Shown here piece by piece: positions 1 through 6,622 of a stretch of 10,249 bases of DNA. Under the pieces are notes generated by a model, which was not told where the DNA came from, did not search any database, and saw nothing but the letters and a program-made list of their open reading frames with translations. Numbering within the stretch: the stretch's first letter is position 1; each line of letters begins with the position of its first letter. The stretch is from NCBI GenBank assembly GCA_047603135.1, contig JBLKOW010000035.1, positions 1-10,249 of the forward strand. The letters run 5' to 3'. The DNA comes from JACJVV01 sp047603135. GTDB lineage: Archaea > Nanobdellota > Nanobdellia > Woesearchaeales > JACJVV01. A program made the position numbers and the translations under genes.

Positions 1-49
1 GTCAATTCAGCGTATCACACCATATTTACTTGGCATAATTTATTTTGGG

Positions 50-71
50 TGGGACAATGACTTTTGTCCCA
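50..71. repeat. Perfect 8-bp inverted repeat (hairpin)
   Basis: The arms TGGGACAA (50-57) and TTGTCCCA (64-71) are perfect complements around a 6-base loop. It sits 20 bases before the TATA box of the first pilin gene. It could be the end of an upstream transcription unit or an operator just outside the promoter. The sequence does not decide between these, and there is no strong T-run after the second arm. Confidence 0.6.
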
Positions 72-91
72 CAGCCATTTTAGGCAGAAAC

Positions 92-99
92 TTTATAAA
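92..99 (+). promoter_or_regulatory. TATA box of pilin gene 1
   Basis: TTTATAAA at 92-99 matches the archaeal TATA consensus. A start of transcription about 26 bases on, near 122, leaves a leader of roughly 13 bases before the ATG at 135. A weak ribosome binding site, GGTG at 124-127, lies 7 bases before that ATG. Confidence 0.65.
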
Positions 100-134
100 C
101 TGTTGAGATAATTAAAGGGTATAGGTGTGTATAT

Positions 135-635
135 ATGAGTTCTCGAGCGCAAACAGCAACTGAGTATTTAATAATTTTAGCAGTCGTGATAATATTAGCT
201 CTTATTGTAATTGGAGTGTTAGGTGGGATTCCTGCAATCGGTGGTGGAGCAGGTCAGTCAGCAAACCAAGCATTTTGGTCTGCAGCTGAAATTGCAATCC
301 CTTCAGCGGAGTTTGGTCCTGGTATTAATGATACCGTGCAAGTTCGAAATAATCGAAAGAGCGGAATTATTGTGCAAAATGTCGAATTAAATGGACAAAG
401 TATTTCTTTTAACCACTCAGGAAACTGGACGCCACGAACAATTAATGCAGGCTCGTCATGGACATTTAGAAATGCCTCAAATCAACCTTTTATATTAACG
501 GAAATGCAGGATTGTCCTGCAGGATCATCGTATGCGTTTGATGTACTGATTACGTACATGGACGTAGAAACAGGTGTTGTTCGAACATTTCCCCCGCAAG
601 GAGGGAATCGTTTGGAGGGCACTTGCGCAAATTAG
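135..635 (+). CDS. Class III signal peptide pilin (major pilin-like, copy 1)
   Basis: This is a 166-residue secreted filament subunit. The N-terminus has a short basic leader (MSSRA) followed by QTATEYL and about 22 hydrophobic residues. This is the archaeal class III prepilin arrangement: cleavage before Gln and Glu at +5 of the mature protein, with the hydrophobic helix forming the filament core. After a Gly-rich linker (GGIPAIGGGAGQ) the ectodomain carries four Asn-X-Ser/Thr sequons (NDT, NHS, NWT, NAS), a feature seen in glycosylated archaeal pilins. Two cysteines (in DCPAGSSYAFDV and in LEGTC at the C-terminus) could form a disulfide. It is a close paralogue of the next gene; the N-terminus and the RTFPPQGGNRLEGTC tail are almost the same. 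It has its own promoter and probable terminator, as expected for an abundant subunit. The pilin-type assignment is firm; the filament type is inferred. Confidence 0.85.
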   Translation: MSSRAQTATEYLIILAVVIILALIVIGVLGGIPAIGGGAGQSANQAFWSAAEIAIPSAEFGPGINDTVQVRNNRKSGIIVQNVELNGQSISFNHSGNWTPRTINAGSSWTFRNASNQPFILTEMQDCPAGSSYAFDVLITYMDVETGVVRTFPPQGGNRLEGTCAN

Positions 636-639
636 TTGT

Positions 640-657
640 GTCTTTTTAAATAAAGAC
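640..657 (+). terminator. Hairpin after pilin gene 1, possible terminator
   Basis: GTCTTT (640-645) and AAAGAC (652-657) form a perfect stem around a 6-base loop, five bases after the pilin 1 stop codon. Together with its internal T-run it may end or weaken transcription from promoter 1. It lies just before the TATA box of pilin 2, so it may instead affect that promoter. Confidence 0.4.
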
Positions 658-663
658 GTAACA

Positions 664-706
664 TTTATAAAGACTAATTGGCAAAAATAGAGTATTTAAA
701 TGGTGA
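664..706 (+). promoter_or_regulatory. TATA box and ribosome binding site of pilin gene 2
   Basis: TTTATAAA at 664-671 predicts a transcription start near 694. GGTGA at 702-706 is a strong archaeal ribosome binding site, spaced 5 bases from the ATG at 712. The in-frame ATG at 700 overlaps this binding site and would leave only about 6 bases of leader, so 712 is the better start. With gaps of 6 bases or less from here on, this promoter probably drives the whole cluster to 5475. Confidence 0.6.
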
Positions 707-711
707 ACAAC

Positions 712-1221
712 ATGTTCAATAAAAAAAACGCGCAAACAGCAACTGAATATTTAATAATTTTAGCAGTTGTAATTATCATAGCACTGATAGTCGTTGGTGC
801 ACTTGGCGGTATCCCAGGAATTGGGGGCGGAGCCGGTCAGGCAGCGAATCAAGCATTCTGGTCTACTGCTGAAATTGCAATACCATCGGCAGAATTTGGA
901 GACATGAATGACACTCTTCAAATCAGAAATAATCGACCTAATGGGATTATAATAACTAATGTAGAGCTTGCAAGTGGTGGTGGTTCTTTTGAGAGTATAT
1001 CAAATGGTACTTGGATTGAAAGAACACTAAATTCAGGAACTGCATGGACGTTTAGAAACACAACAGATCAAGAGTTTATAAAAACTTCAATGCAAGTGTG
1101 TCCTCCTGGATCGTCATATGCCTTTGATGTACGAATTACATACACTGATGTAGTGACTGGTGCTCAAAGAACATTCCCACCACAGGGCGGAAACAGACTT
1201 GAAGGTACTTGTGCTGGATAG
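712..1221 (+). CDS. Class III signal peptide pilin (major pilin-like, copy 2)
   Basis: This 169-residue pilin is a paralogue of the preceding gene. The leader MFNKKNA is followed by QTATEYL and a long aliphatic helix, so cleavage before Gln is expected. The linker GGIPGIGGGAGQ, the AFWS-AEIAIPSAEFG block and the RTFPPQGGNRLEGTC tail match copy 1 almost exactly, while the middle (about residues 60-120) has diverged. Two C-terminal-half cysteines are conserved with copy 1. Sequons are NDT, NGT and NTT. I prefer the ATG at 712 to the one at 700 because GGTGA precedes it at proper spacing and the shorter leader matches that of copy 1. The two copies could build one mixed filament or act as alternative subunits. 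The stop lies 6 bases before the ATPase gene. Confidence 0.85.
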   Translation: MFNKKNAQTATEYLIILAVVIIIALIVVGALGGIPGIGGGAGQAANQAFWSTAEIAIPSAEFGDMNDTLQIRNNRPNGIIITNVELASGGGSFESISNGTWIERTLNSGTAWTFRNTTDQEFIKTSMQVCPPGSSYAFDVRITYTDVVTGAQRTFPPQGGNRLEGTCAG

Positions 1222-1227
1222 GGTTAT

Positions 1228-2871
1228 ATGAATTATGAACAACTCGCTTCTCAAAAGATCGCTCAGTACATCGAGTTCGAGCGTGAGAGAAGTGTTTCTT
1301 TTTCTTTTATTTTAGATTCTTTACAAGATGTTGGATGGTCCCAAGCAGAAATACAAAAGGGATTGTATTATTATATTAAACTTCATCCTGAAGACGCTCA
1401 TTCTATAAAACAAGGTTTGCATAAATCCGATGATGTAAGTGATTTTACAAGAAAAACACTGGATGATCTTCATACATTATTCAATGATGTACAAAAGCAA
1501 GTTGAAGTTTCAAATCAGCTTTTGTCACAGAGAAAAAAGCAGCACGAAACTTCTTATGTGGAAAATAGAAAAAAGCGCTATTTAGCAAGAAAGCACTTTT
1601 ATGCTCAGACAAATTATGATCAACTTACTAAACATGATCCTGATAGAAAGGATGAAGAAATAAAGCAGCTCAAAGAAACGGTTTCTCAGCTCATTGATGC
1701 TGTTGGTAGTCAAGGGTTTAAGCTTTCTGATTTACAAAGAAAAGCCCTTTTTGATAAACAGGAGCAAATTAGCTCGAAAGATCTTAAAAAAAAACAAATT
1801 TCACAACAGCCTAATCAGCAGGTAGGGGCTTCATCTGGTGGGGCACCTGCTAATGCAAGCACTTTTGCAGCTGAATCTACTTCTCCACAAGAAACATTCG
1901 ATGAGGAACAGGATGCTGAAGACCTTTCACAAGCAACAGCAACGTATACGCGTCCCGGTGCACATTCCTCTGCAAATGTCTTGGGTAAGGGGACGGACGT
2001 GCACATTAATTTAACAAGTGGTGATAAGAAAAAGTCAAAATTTGAATTGCTAGAAGAGCGATTTCGAAACATGGCTATGAATGAACAGACATCTTCAAGT
2101 GCACAAAATATCTATAACCCGATTATTGAAGATGAGCTTGAATTAGCTGAAGATGTTACAGGTCAACGTGTACCAACAGGTATTGCTACATTGGATGGGC
2201 TGATTGGTGGTGGTTTTCCAAGAATGAGTTCTATCCTACTTTCCGGTGGTGCAGGTACGGGAAAGAGTACGCTTGCATTACAGTATTTGGTAAATGGTAT
2301 TTTAAAATATAATGAGCCGGGTATTTACATTACATTTGAACAGTCAAGTGAAGCAATTATTCAATTAGGAAAGCAGTTTGGTTGGGATTTACAACATTTA
2401 ATTGATCAAAATATGCTTATTGTTCGTGATTACACCCCTGAACAAATTGGAAAAGTTATAAAGTCCGGAGGGGGTTCAGTTCGTGATATGATTGATTCTA
2501 TTAAAGCTCGTCGATTGGTTATTGATTCAATTACTGAATTTACTTCAATGTATGAAAGTGAAATTTCTCAGAGGAAAATATTGACTAATCTATTTCGGTC
2601 TCTTCGAAAATGGAAATTAACAACGATTGTAATCGGAGAGGAGGAAAGTGATTTATTTACTCATCGCTCTTCTGTTGTAGATTATGAAGCAGATGGTGTG
2701 GTGATTTTGTATAATGGGCGGCGTGGTGATATTCGTCAGCGTGCAATTGAAGTGTTTAAAATGCGAGAAACGCGTCACACGGGGAGAATTTTTCCATTGA
2801 AAATTGGTGAGCACGGCATTGTTGTGAATGTGAGAATAGACATTTTATCTAAAAAAGGTTTTTCAGTATGA
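1228..2871 (+). CDS. KaiC/RecA-superfamily ATPase of the pilus cluster (FlaH/ArlH-like role inferred)
   Basis: This 547-residue protein has two parts. Residues 1 to about 310 are hydrophilic. A small helical segment near residues 20-55 contains a GWSQAEIQKGL motif typical of helix-bundle domains at archaeal protein ends, then a Lys/Gln/Glu-rich coiled-coil-like stretch (about 60-190), then a Ser/Ala/Gln-rich linker. Residues from about 312 form a KaiC-like domain: GIATLDGLIGGG entry motif, Walker A GGAGTGKST (340-348, Lys346), a Glu at FEQ (370-372) where KaiC proteins carry the catalytic Glu, Walker B LVID (430-433), and the KMRETRHTGRIFPLKI block near the end. There is one ATPase domain only. 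Single-domain relatives (FlaH/ArlH) act at the cytoplasmic base of archaella. Its place between pilins and minor subunits suggests a similar accessory or regulatory role in filament assembly. The unusual long N-terminal half may be a docking arm. It overlaps the next gene by 4 bases (ATGA). Confidence 0.8.
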   Translation: MNYEQLASQKIAQYIEFERERSVSFSFILDSLQDVGWSQAEIQKGLYYYIKLHPEDAHSIKQGLHKSDDVSDFTRKTLDDLHTLFNDVQKQVEVSNQLLSQRKKQHETSYVENRKKRYLARKHFYAQTNYDQLTKHDPDRKDEEIKQLKETVSQLIDAVGSQGFKLSDLQRKALFDKQEQISSKDLKKKQISQQPNQQVGASSGGAPANASTFAAESTSPQETFDEEQDAEDLSQATATYTRPGAHSSANVLGKGTDVHINLTSGDKKKSKFELLEERFRNMAMNEQTSSSAQNIYNPIIEDELELAEDVTGQRVPTGIATLDGLIGGGFPRMSSILLSGGAGTGKSTLALQYLVNGILKYNEPGIYITFEQSSEAIIQLGKQFGWDLQHLIDQNMLIVRDYTPEQIGKVIKSGGGSVRDMIDSIKARRLVIDSITEFTSMYESEISQRKILTNLFRSLRKWKLTTIVIGEEESDLFTHRSSVVDYEADGVVILYNGRRGDIRQRAIEVFKMRETRHTGRIFPLKIGEHGIVVNVRIDILSKKGFSV

Positions 2872-3275
2872 GAGCGCAAAGTTCCATTGAGATGTTAGTA
2901 CTATTTTCAGCAATGATTATTATTGTTCTTGCACTGTTGACAAGTTCTGATTTTGTTATGCGCAGTGTTGATTCTACGAGTAAGCAATCAATTGCTCGCC
3001 AGTCCTTAGATGATTTGGGTATGGCAGCAACACGGGTATATATGCAAGGTTTTGGAGCAACAGAGTCACTTGCTATTCGTCTTCCTGATTCTATAGAGTC
3101 GGCAGAGCTCATTAACGATACGATTCGTTTTTCATTATCAACTACTCGACAAGATGCGGTGCAAATACTCGAGCGTCAATTGGCTTTTAATCTCACTGGT
3201 GAACTTCCAAGTTCTGCGGGGATGCATGTTTTAATTGTTCGCTCTGAAGGAAAGACTGTGGACTTTGGATCATGA
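2868..3275 (+). CDS. Small prepilin-like protein with perfect class III signal
   Basis: The protein has 135 residues. MRA followed by QSSIEML is a textbook QxSxE class III prepilin signal, with the hydrophobic helix at about residues 10-26 and a short ectodomain of mixed strands and helices (about 30-135) without cysteines. The gene starts inside the ATPase stop codon (ATGA overlap) and ends in an ATGA overlap with the next gene, so translation is probably coupled. Size and position fit a minor pilin that primes or caps the filament, though this is inferred from context only. I recognise no specific family beyond the signal. Confidence 0.75.
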   Translation: MRAQSSIEMLVLFSAMIIIVLALLTSSDFVMRSVDSTSKQSIARQSLDDLGMAATRVYMQGFGATESLAIRLPDSIESAELINDTIRFSLSTTRQDAVQILERQLAFNLTGELPSSAGMHVLIVRSEGKTVDFGS

Positions 3276-3673
3276 ATACTCGTGCACAACTTTCTATTGA
3301 ATTTATTGTTTTACTAGTCATCGTTCTTGGGGCAATTATCTTATTACTTGTTGGAATGCAATCAAGGCAGCAACAGTTACAAACGGCTGAGTTGGATGTG
3401 CTTGCAAATCAATTATTAGATGAGGTTGCGTACTCTATATGGCATGTTCAGATGCTGGGTGAACAAGCAAGTATGCAAGTCTATATCCCAAATACTGTTC
3501 AGTCACGTGAGTTTACATTGACAATTCATAATCAAAGTCGCCTGCTGACACTTTTTACTGGTGATTTTGTGTATCAGCGACCAATTACTACTGGGGCTTT
3601 CGTTTCAGTTGATTTTATAACAGGGCGTTTGTATACAGTAACCAATACTGAAGGGAGGATTGTGTTCTCATGA
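3272..3673 (+). CDS. Small prepilin-like protein (minor subunit)
   Basis: This is a 133-residue protein. The leader MNTRA precedes QLSIEFI, a class III prepilin signal with Ser at +3 and Glu at +5, followed by a strongly hydrophobic helix to about residue 27. The ectodomain begins with a Gln-rich amphipathic helix (SRQQQLQTAELDVLANQLLDE), which would continue the pilin helix, then a short strand-rich region with no cysteines. It overlaps both neighbours by ATGA. It resembles the preceding gene in size and plan, and the two may be a minor-pilin pair; the exact role is unknown. Confidence 0.75.
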   Translation: MNTRAQLSIEFIVLLVIVLGAIILLLVGMQSRQQQLQTAELDVLANQLLDEVAYSIWHVQMLGEQASMQVYIPNTVQSREFTLTIHNQSRLLTLFTGDFVYQRPITTGAFVSVDFITGRLYTVTNTEGRIVFS

Positions 3674-4257
3674 TGAATAAAAAAGCACAAGTAATCTCAG
3701 TAGATTTAATTGCAGCACTCATGATGTTTTTAGTTATCTTATCGTTGGGTATTTGGCTGATAAATTATGTTGGTTTCGTACACTCACAATTGGATTTACG
3801 TACTGATTTAGAACAGATGCTAGAAACTTCAATGCTGACTTTGTTCACCAAATCAGGTCAACCTATAAACTGGCATACCCTTGCAGTTTCGGATATGAAT
3901 ACAAGCAGTATTTTATCAATAGGAACTTCAATAGGAGATGGAGTAACACTTGATTGGTTTAAGCTAAACGCACTTGATCGTAATTTTCATTCAACAATAT
4001 ACTCTGATGTGCTAAGAAGACAATTAGGCATACTTGATGCACGTATTGATGTAGTTTTTTATGTCTATGTTTTCGAGCAAAATTCAGGTGAGTTTTCACA
4101 GCTTCCTTTATTTGTTATTGGCGAACCACTGCAACAAGAAGCACTTATTCGTATTCGACAGACGCGGTATCACTATATTACAACGGGGATTGAGGGAGTT
4201 CCATTAACAATAAATGTTCCGGTTAAAGTCGTGGGGGAAATTTATTATGCGCAGTAA
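3670..4257 (+). CDS. Prepilin-like membrane-anchored protein with altered signal
   Basis: The protein has 195 residues. The N-terminus MMNKKA-QVISVDLIAALMMF keeps the basic leader and the Gln. In line with the class III pattern, the acidic residue that is normally Glu is Asp and shifted by one position. A hydrophobic helix spans about residues 12-33. The larger ectodomain has no cysteine pair. A ribosome binding site GGAGG lies about 11 bases upstream; ATG at 3670 (ATGA overlap) and ATG at 3673 are both possible starts. The SVDLI/SVDAM element is shared with the next gene, so these two are probably one sub-family of minor subunits. Whether the peptidase still cuts it cannot be told from sequence. 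Confidence 0.7.
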   Translation: MMNKKAQVISVDLIAALMMFLVILSLGIWLINYVGFVHSQLDLRTDLEQMLETSMLTLFTKSGQPINWHTLAVSDMNTSSILSIGTSIGDGVTLDWFKLNALDRNFHSTIYSDVLRRQLGILDARIDVVFYVYVFEQNSGEFSQLPLFVIGEPLQQEALIRIRQTRYHYITTGIEGVPLTINVPVKVVGEIYYAQ

Positions 4258-4648
4258 AAAAAAGAAAGGAGTATTGTTTTCAGTTGATGCAATGTTTGCA
4301 CTTGTCGCAACAGCTATTTTTATTGGTATTATTTTTATGCGCCTCACTAGTCCTCAACTAGATTCGATTGCCCCTTCTATTGAAATTGTCAGCTCATTTG
4401 CAACAATGCTTGTCTATGATGGTGTGCTCGCACAAACTGTTTTTGAAGATAACCAAACTTTATTACAGGAGAGACTTGATGTATTGCTTGAGCAGCAATG
4501 GTGTGTGAATGTAACAATATTTACTGATACTGAGTTGAGTGCACAAACTCCGGAGTGTACGCAAAATGCATTCATGACACAAAAATTTGTTGGCTTTTAT
4601 GCTGACGAGCATTTAATTGCAAGAGTGCGTATGTGGGTGAGATCATGA
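4247..4648 (+). CDS. Membrane-anchored pseudopilin-like protein
   Basis: This is a 133-residue protein with a very basic start (MRSKKKKG) followed by VLFSVDAMFAL and a hydrophobic helix to about residue 28, then an ectodomain with two cysteines in the second half (QQWCVNV and TPECTQN) that may pair. The Gln of the class III signal is missing, but the Lys-Gly junction and SVDAM element keep the outline of a prepilin. I choose the ATG at 4247, not the longer reading from 4214. The shorter start puts the basic leader first and has a G-run (4233-4237) upstream, whereas the longer one lies deep inside the preceding gene. The overlap with that gene is 11 bases. Confidence 0.7.
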   Translation: MRSKKKKGVLFSVDAMFALVATAIFIGIIFMRLTSPQLDSIAPSIEIVSSFATMLVYDGVLAQTVFEDNQTLLQERLDVLLEQQWCVNVTIFTDTELSAQTPECTQNAFMTQKFVGFYADEHLIARVRMWVRS

Positions 4649-5475
4649 AAAAAGGAGTAGTGTTTACATTAATGACATTTATTATATTTTTATTTTTATT
4701 TAATTTTGTTCAGCTATTTCAGTTATCGGTGGATTTTGAACGTGAAAATCAAGATAAGCGATTTCAAACGATAGCAATGCAGTCATTTTTGCATAATATT
4801 GGCCAAGTATATATGCAAACATTGGGTGTGGAACATTCCGTATTTGATGTGACAAATCAAACATTAGAATTGCGCTTTGTAGGCGACATGAGGTTGCAAG
4901 GTTTAGTTTCACGAATGAATGATTTTGAGGCTTTTTTGCAAGAGGATTTTGCAGATAAAATCGGTGCGCAAATTCAAGTAGATTTTAATACATCACTGAA
5001 TATATCGTCGCATAATACACATATTGCTTTTTTGGATAACGTGTTTGTTTTTTCTAATGAACCAGTTTCTGTCTCACAATTTTCTGGAGATTTTTTTGTG
5101 AATAGTGTTGTGCAAGATGTGTCTATATCGGTTCCAACTTCTGGGAATCAATCGCACACACGATTTGAATTTACTCTTCGAGATGCTAACGCAGTTGTGC
5201 AGACGCATGCAATTCGTTTTTCTCCAGTAAATGAGGTTGGTAATATTACTATTCAAACAACTTCGGGCGATATTGTCTTTTTTCTCGGCTTGCATGAAGA
5301 TTTTGGCGAGAATACGATTGTTATGGAAAATGATTCTTTGATAGAATTTTCTTTAGAAACTGTGTCTCTTTTTTATATGGATACACCCGCTGATGTACGA
5401 ATTTTTCCAGATGGGTTTATAGATATAGAACTTGCGTCGCATTCCTATACAGGTCCGCTGTATTTATTTGAATAA
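4645..5475 (+). CDS. Large membrane-anchored ectodomain protein, last gene of pilus cluster
   Basis: The protein has 276 residues. MKKG is followed by VVFTLMTF and a long phenylalanine-rich hydrophobic helix (about 5-25), then a large predicted extracellular part that looks rich in beta strands and has six Asn-X-Ser/Thr sequons and no obvious enzyme motif. The start at 4645 uses the same ATGA overlap as its neighbours and has GGTGA (4636-4640) in front; an upstream GTG at 4633 is less likely. Like the previous gene it keeps only the Lys-Gly junction of a prepilin leader. A big ectodomain at the end of a minor-subunit series would suit a filament-tip or adhesive component, but that is speculative. 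The gene ends at a hairpin shared with the convergent operon. Confidence 0.65.
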   Translation: MKKGVVFTLMTFIIFLFLFNFVQLFQLSVDFERENQDKRFQTIAMQSFLHNIGQVYMQTLGVEHSVFDVTNQTLELRFVGDMRLQGLVSRMNDFEAFLQEDFADKIGAQIQVDFNTSLNISSHNTHIAFLDNVFVFSNEPVSVSQFSGDFFVNSVVQDVSISVPTSGNQSHTRFEFTLRDANAVVQTHAIRFSPVNEVGNITIQTTSGDIVFFLGLHEDFGENTIVMENDSLIEFSLETVSLFYMDTPADVRIFPDGFIDIELASHSYTGPLYLFE

Positions 5476-5480
5476 AAAAG

Positions 5481-5504
5481 AAAAAGACTATTTCTCGTCT
5501 TTTT
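5481..5504. terminator. Bidirectional terminator-like hairpin between convergent operons
   Basis: AAAAAGAC (5481-5488) and GTCTTTTT (5497-5504) form a perfect 8-bp stem with an 8-base loop, preceded by an A-run and followed by a T-run. Either strand therefore reads stem then T-run. It lies 6 bases after the last pilus gene and overlaps the stop codon of the - strand gene. Confidence 0.7.
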
Positions 5505-5919
5505 TTGTTGTTTCTTCAATATTGAGTTTTGGAAGTCTTACAGGACTTGGAAGATTAATGTCTTTTGCAAGTATGATTGCTTGTAATTGACATCGCGAGA
5601 AAATAGTATTCATAATCACTGTAAGTATATCTTTTGGGAGTGTTTTTTTCTCATCCCAGAGTTTGAGTGTTTCTGCTGTTTTTTCTGGAGAAAACATTCC
5701 TGTAATTACTCCTTCAAGTATAATTGAACCAAAGTTTGGTGCATATTGAAGCTCAAAATGGAATTCTGCTTGAAGTGCATTTGTTTCTTTAGAAACCATA
5801 TTGAGTTTTTTCTCTTTTACATTTTTGAGTGAAATGTTTGGAGTAACACTAATTGCTCCCGTTGGTTGCTCTTTTCGTTCAACTTGAATTTTACTATATT
5901 GAAAATTTACGATTGCCAT
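5488..5919 (-). CDS. Conserved small protein downstream of eS6, possibly SecB-like fold
   Basis: This is a 143-residue soluble protein with no signal or membrane segment. The pattern is strands (about residues 4-60, including LQAEFHFELQY and SIILEGVITGMF) followed by a helix with PKDILTVIMNTIFSRCQLQAIILAKDINLP and an acidic/basic tail. A strand-rich first half, then a helix before a C-terminal 'LP.P' segment, resembles the outline of SecB-like export chaperones. I cannot verify this and offer it only as a possibility. The start at 5919 is preferred because GGTGA (5926-5930) is 6 bases before it, whereas the ATG at 5925 touches that site. It is co-transcribed with eS6, from which it is separated by 2 bases, so a role in protein synthesis or folding would fit. 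Confidence 0.55.
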   Translation of the reverse strand: MAIVNFQYSKIQVERKEQPTGAISVTPNISLKNVKEKKLNMVSKETNALQAEFHFELQYAPNFGSIILEGVITGMFSPEKTAETLKLWDEKKTLPKDILTVIMNTIFSRCQLQAIILAKDINLPSPVRLPKLNIEETTKKDEK

Positions 5920-5921
5920 AT

Positions 5922-6323
5922 TCATTCACCTTTTTTTTCTTCTTCTGTGGGCTTTTCCTCTTCAAAGAGTGGCTTTGCACCGACTTTTGTGATTTTGAGG
6001 TTAATTTGTGCGATATTTTCTCCAATAATTGCTCCAGCAACCATTTTTCGAATACGCATACCTTTTCTTGTTGGTTTAAGACCTACGCCATCAACGATGA
6101 GAATTTTTCGTTTTCCTGCTAATTGTACATCTTGGCGCATGGGAAATCCACTATTATCGGATCCGCCTGTGATAAGAAACTCATAGCCAGTCATATCAAT
6201 GAGTTCTCCCTTGATAGTCTGACCGATTTTCTTTCCAAGAAATGCTTTTGCAGCGTCGTTTTCAACTTCAATCTGTTTTGTTTTTCCAGATTTATCTCCT
6301 AATACTAATTTAAATTTAGCCAT
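5922..6323 (-). CDS. rps6e: 30S ribosomal protein eS6 (S6e)
   Basis: This is the archaeal/eukaryotic small-subunit ribosomal protein eS6, 133 residues long. The diagnostic block GGSDNSGFPMRQ (residues 53-64) corresponds to the GGNDKQGFPM motif of the family. It is followed by a basic R-K-G-M-R-I-R-K segment and by GAIIGENIAQINLKITKVGAKPL, matching the family's V-D-A-N-L-S-V-L-N-L strand. The tail after about residue 117 is a Lys/Glu-rich extension (EEEKPTEEEKKGE). The protein is short, as usual for archaeal eS6, which lacks the long phosphorylated C-terminus of eukaryotes. Its own promoter is at 6371-6381, and a GGAG ribosome binding site lies 7 bases before the ATG. It heads a two-gene operon. 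Confidence 0.95.
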   Translation of the reverse strand: MAKFKLVLGDKSGKTKQIEVENDAAKAFLGKKIGQTIKGELIDMTGYEFLITGGSDNSGFPMRQDVQLAGKRKILIVDGVGLKPTRKGMRIRKMVAGAIIGENIAQINLKITKVGAKPLFEEEKPTEEEKKGE

Positions 6324-6335
6324 TGTATTTCTCCA

Positions 6336-6381
6336 TACACAGCGTGTGTAATTGGGAGAAAATGGGTTTTATTTATAAATG
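6336..6381 (-). promoter_or_regulatory. Promoter and 5' palindrome of the eS6 operon
   Basis: Read on the - strand, ATTTATAAATA at 6371-6381 is a good TATA box and predicts a transcription start near 6350. The perfect palindrome TACACA-GCG-TGTGTA (6336-6350) starts there, so it would be the first part of the mRNA leader or an operator over the start site. Confidence 0.6.
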
Positions 6382-6411
6382 TTCGGGTGGGTCTGTGAAA
6401 TATTTAATCGC

Positions 6412-6622
6412 TTTTATGCGACTCGAAGAGCAAAAAGCTTGTCTTTTTGAGTTGCTTAAAGCAATCTCGGCATAATTCCTGTTAGTTGTGTCGGAGTGAA
6501 ACGGTGACCGAGGGTTAGTACAACGGTCGGCAAAGCCGAAACCCGAAGAATTATTTTCAAGGGCGTTCTATCAAATGAGCGAATGCGATATATAAAGAAC
6601 AAGAATCAAGGGCAAACTCATT
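6412..6622. repeat. Hairpin-rich spacer between eS6 and cassette A
   Basis: No coding sequence is seen. From left to right it holds a CTC-GAA-GAG mini-hairpin (6422-6430), nested inside a longer stem (AAAAAG/CTTTTT and ACTC/GAGT). Next come a 13-base palindrome TTGCTT-A-AAGCAA (6452-6464) and the site TAATTCCTGTTA (6473-6484). A hairpin with TCGG/CCGA ends (6491-6511) and the bulged hairpin at 6512-6544 follow. The left-hand arms of the cassette A inverted repeats (6549-6564 and 6610-6625) close the spacer. Confidence 0.7.
6512..6544 (+). repeat. Bulged hairpin, copy 1 (bulge AGTACAACGG)
   Basis: On the + strand, outer stem GGGTT (6512-6516) pairs with AACCC (6540-6544), and inner stem TCGGC (6527-6531) pairs with GCCGA (6535-6539) around an AAA loop. 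All ten bases between the two left half-stems (6517-6526) are unpaired while the right side has none. The hairpin at 7619-7657 has the same geometry and nearly the same bulge but different stems. A 9/10 match to the bulge, AGTGAAACGG, lies at 6495-6504 between TCGG and CCGA. Confidence 0.7.

Larger units (their letters stand above)
1..134. other. Non-coding leader region before the pilus cluster
   Basis: I see no coding sequence here. The stretch holds a perfect hairpin (50-71) and the promoter of the first pilin gene (92-99). The gene that lies to the left of the window cannot be identified. Confidence 0.6.

Noticed and set aside
1815..3112. Open frames on the - strand within the ATPase and first minor pilin genes
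   Set aside because: They are shadows of well-supported + strand genes, with no binding site or promoter.
4214..4246. Longer start for the pseudopilin-like gene at 4247
   Set aside because: It would overlap the preceding gene by 44 bases and would place a non-signal segment before the basic leader.
5853..6186. Open frames on the + strand opposite eS6 and its partner
   Set aside because: They are antisense to confidently identified coding sequence, are rich in Phe/Ser/Cys and have no recognisable domain or promoter.
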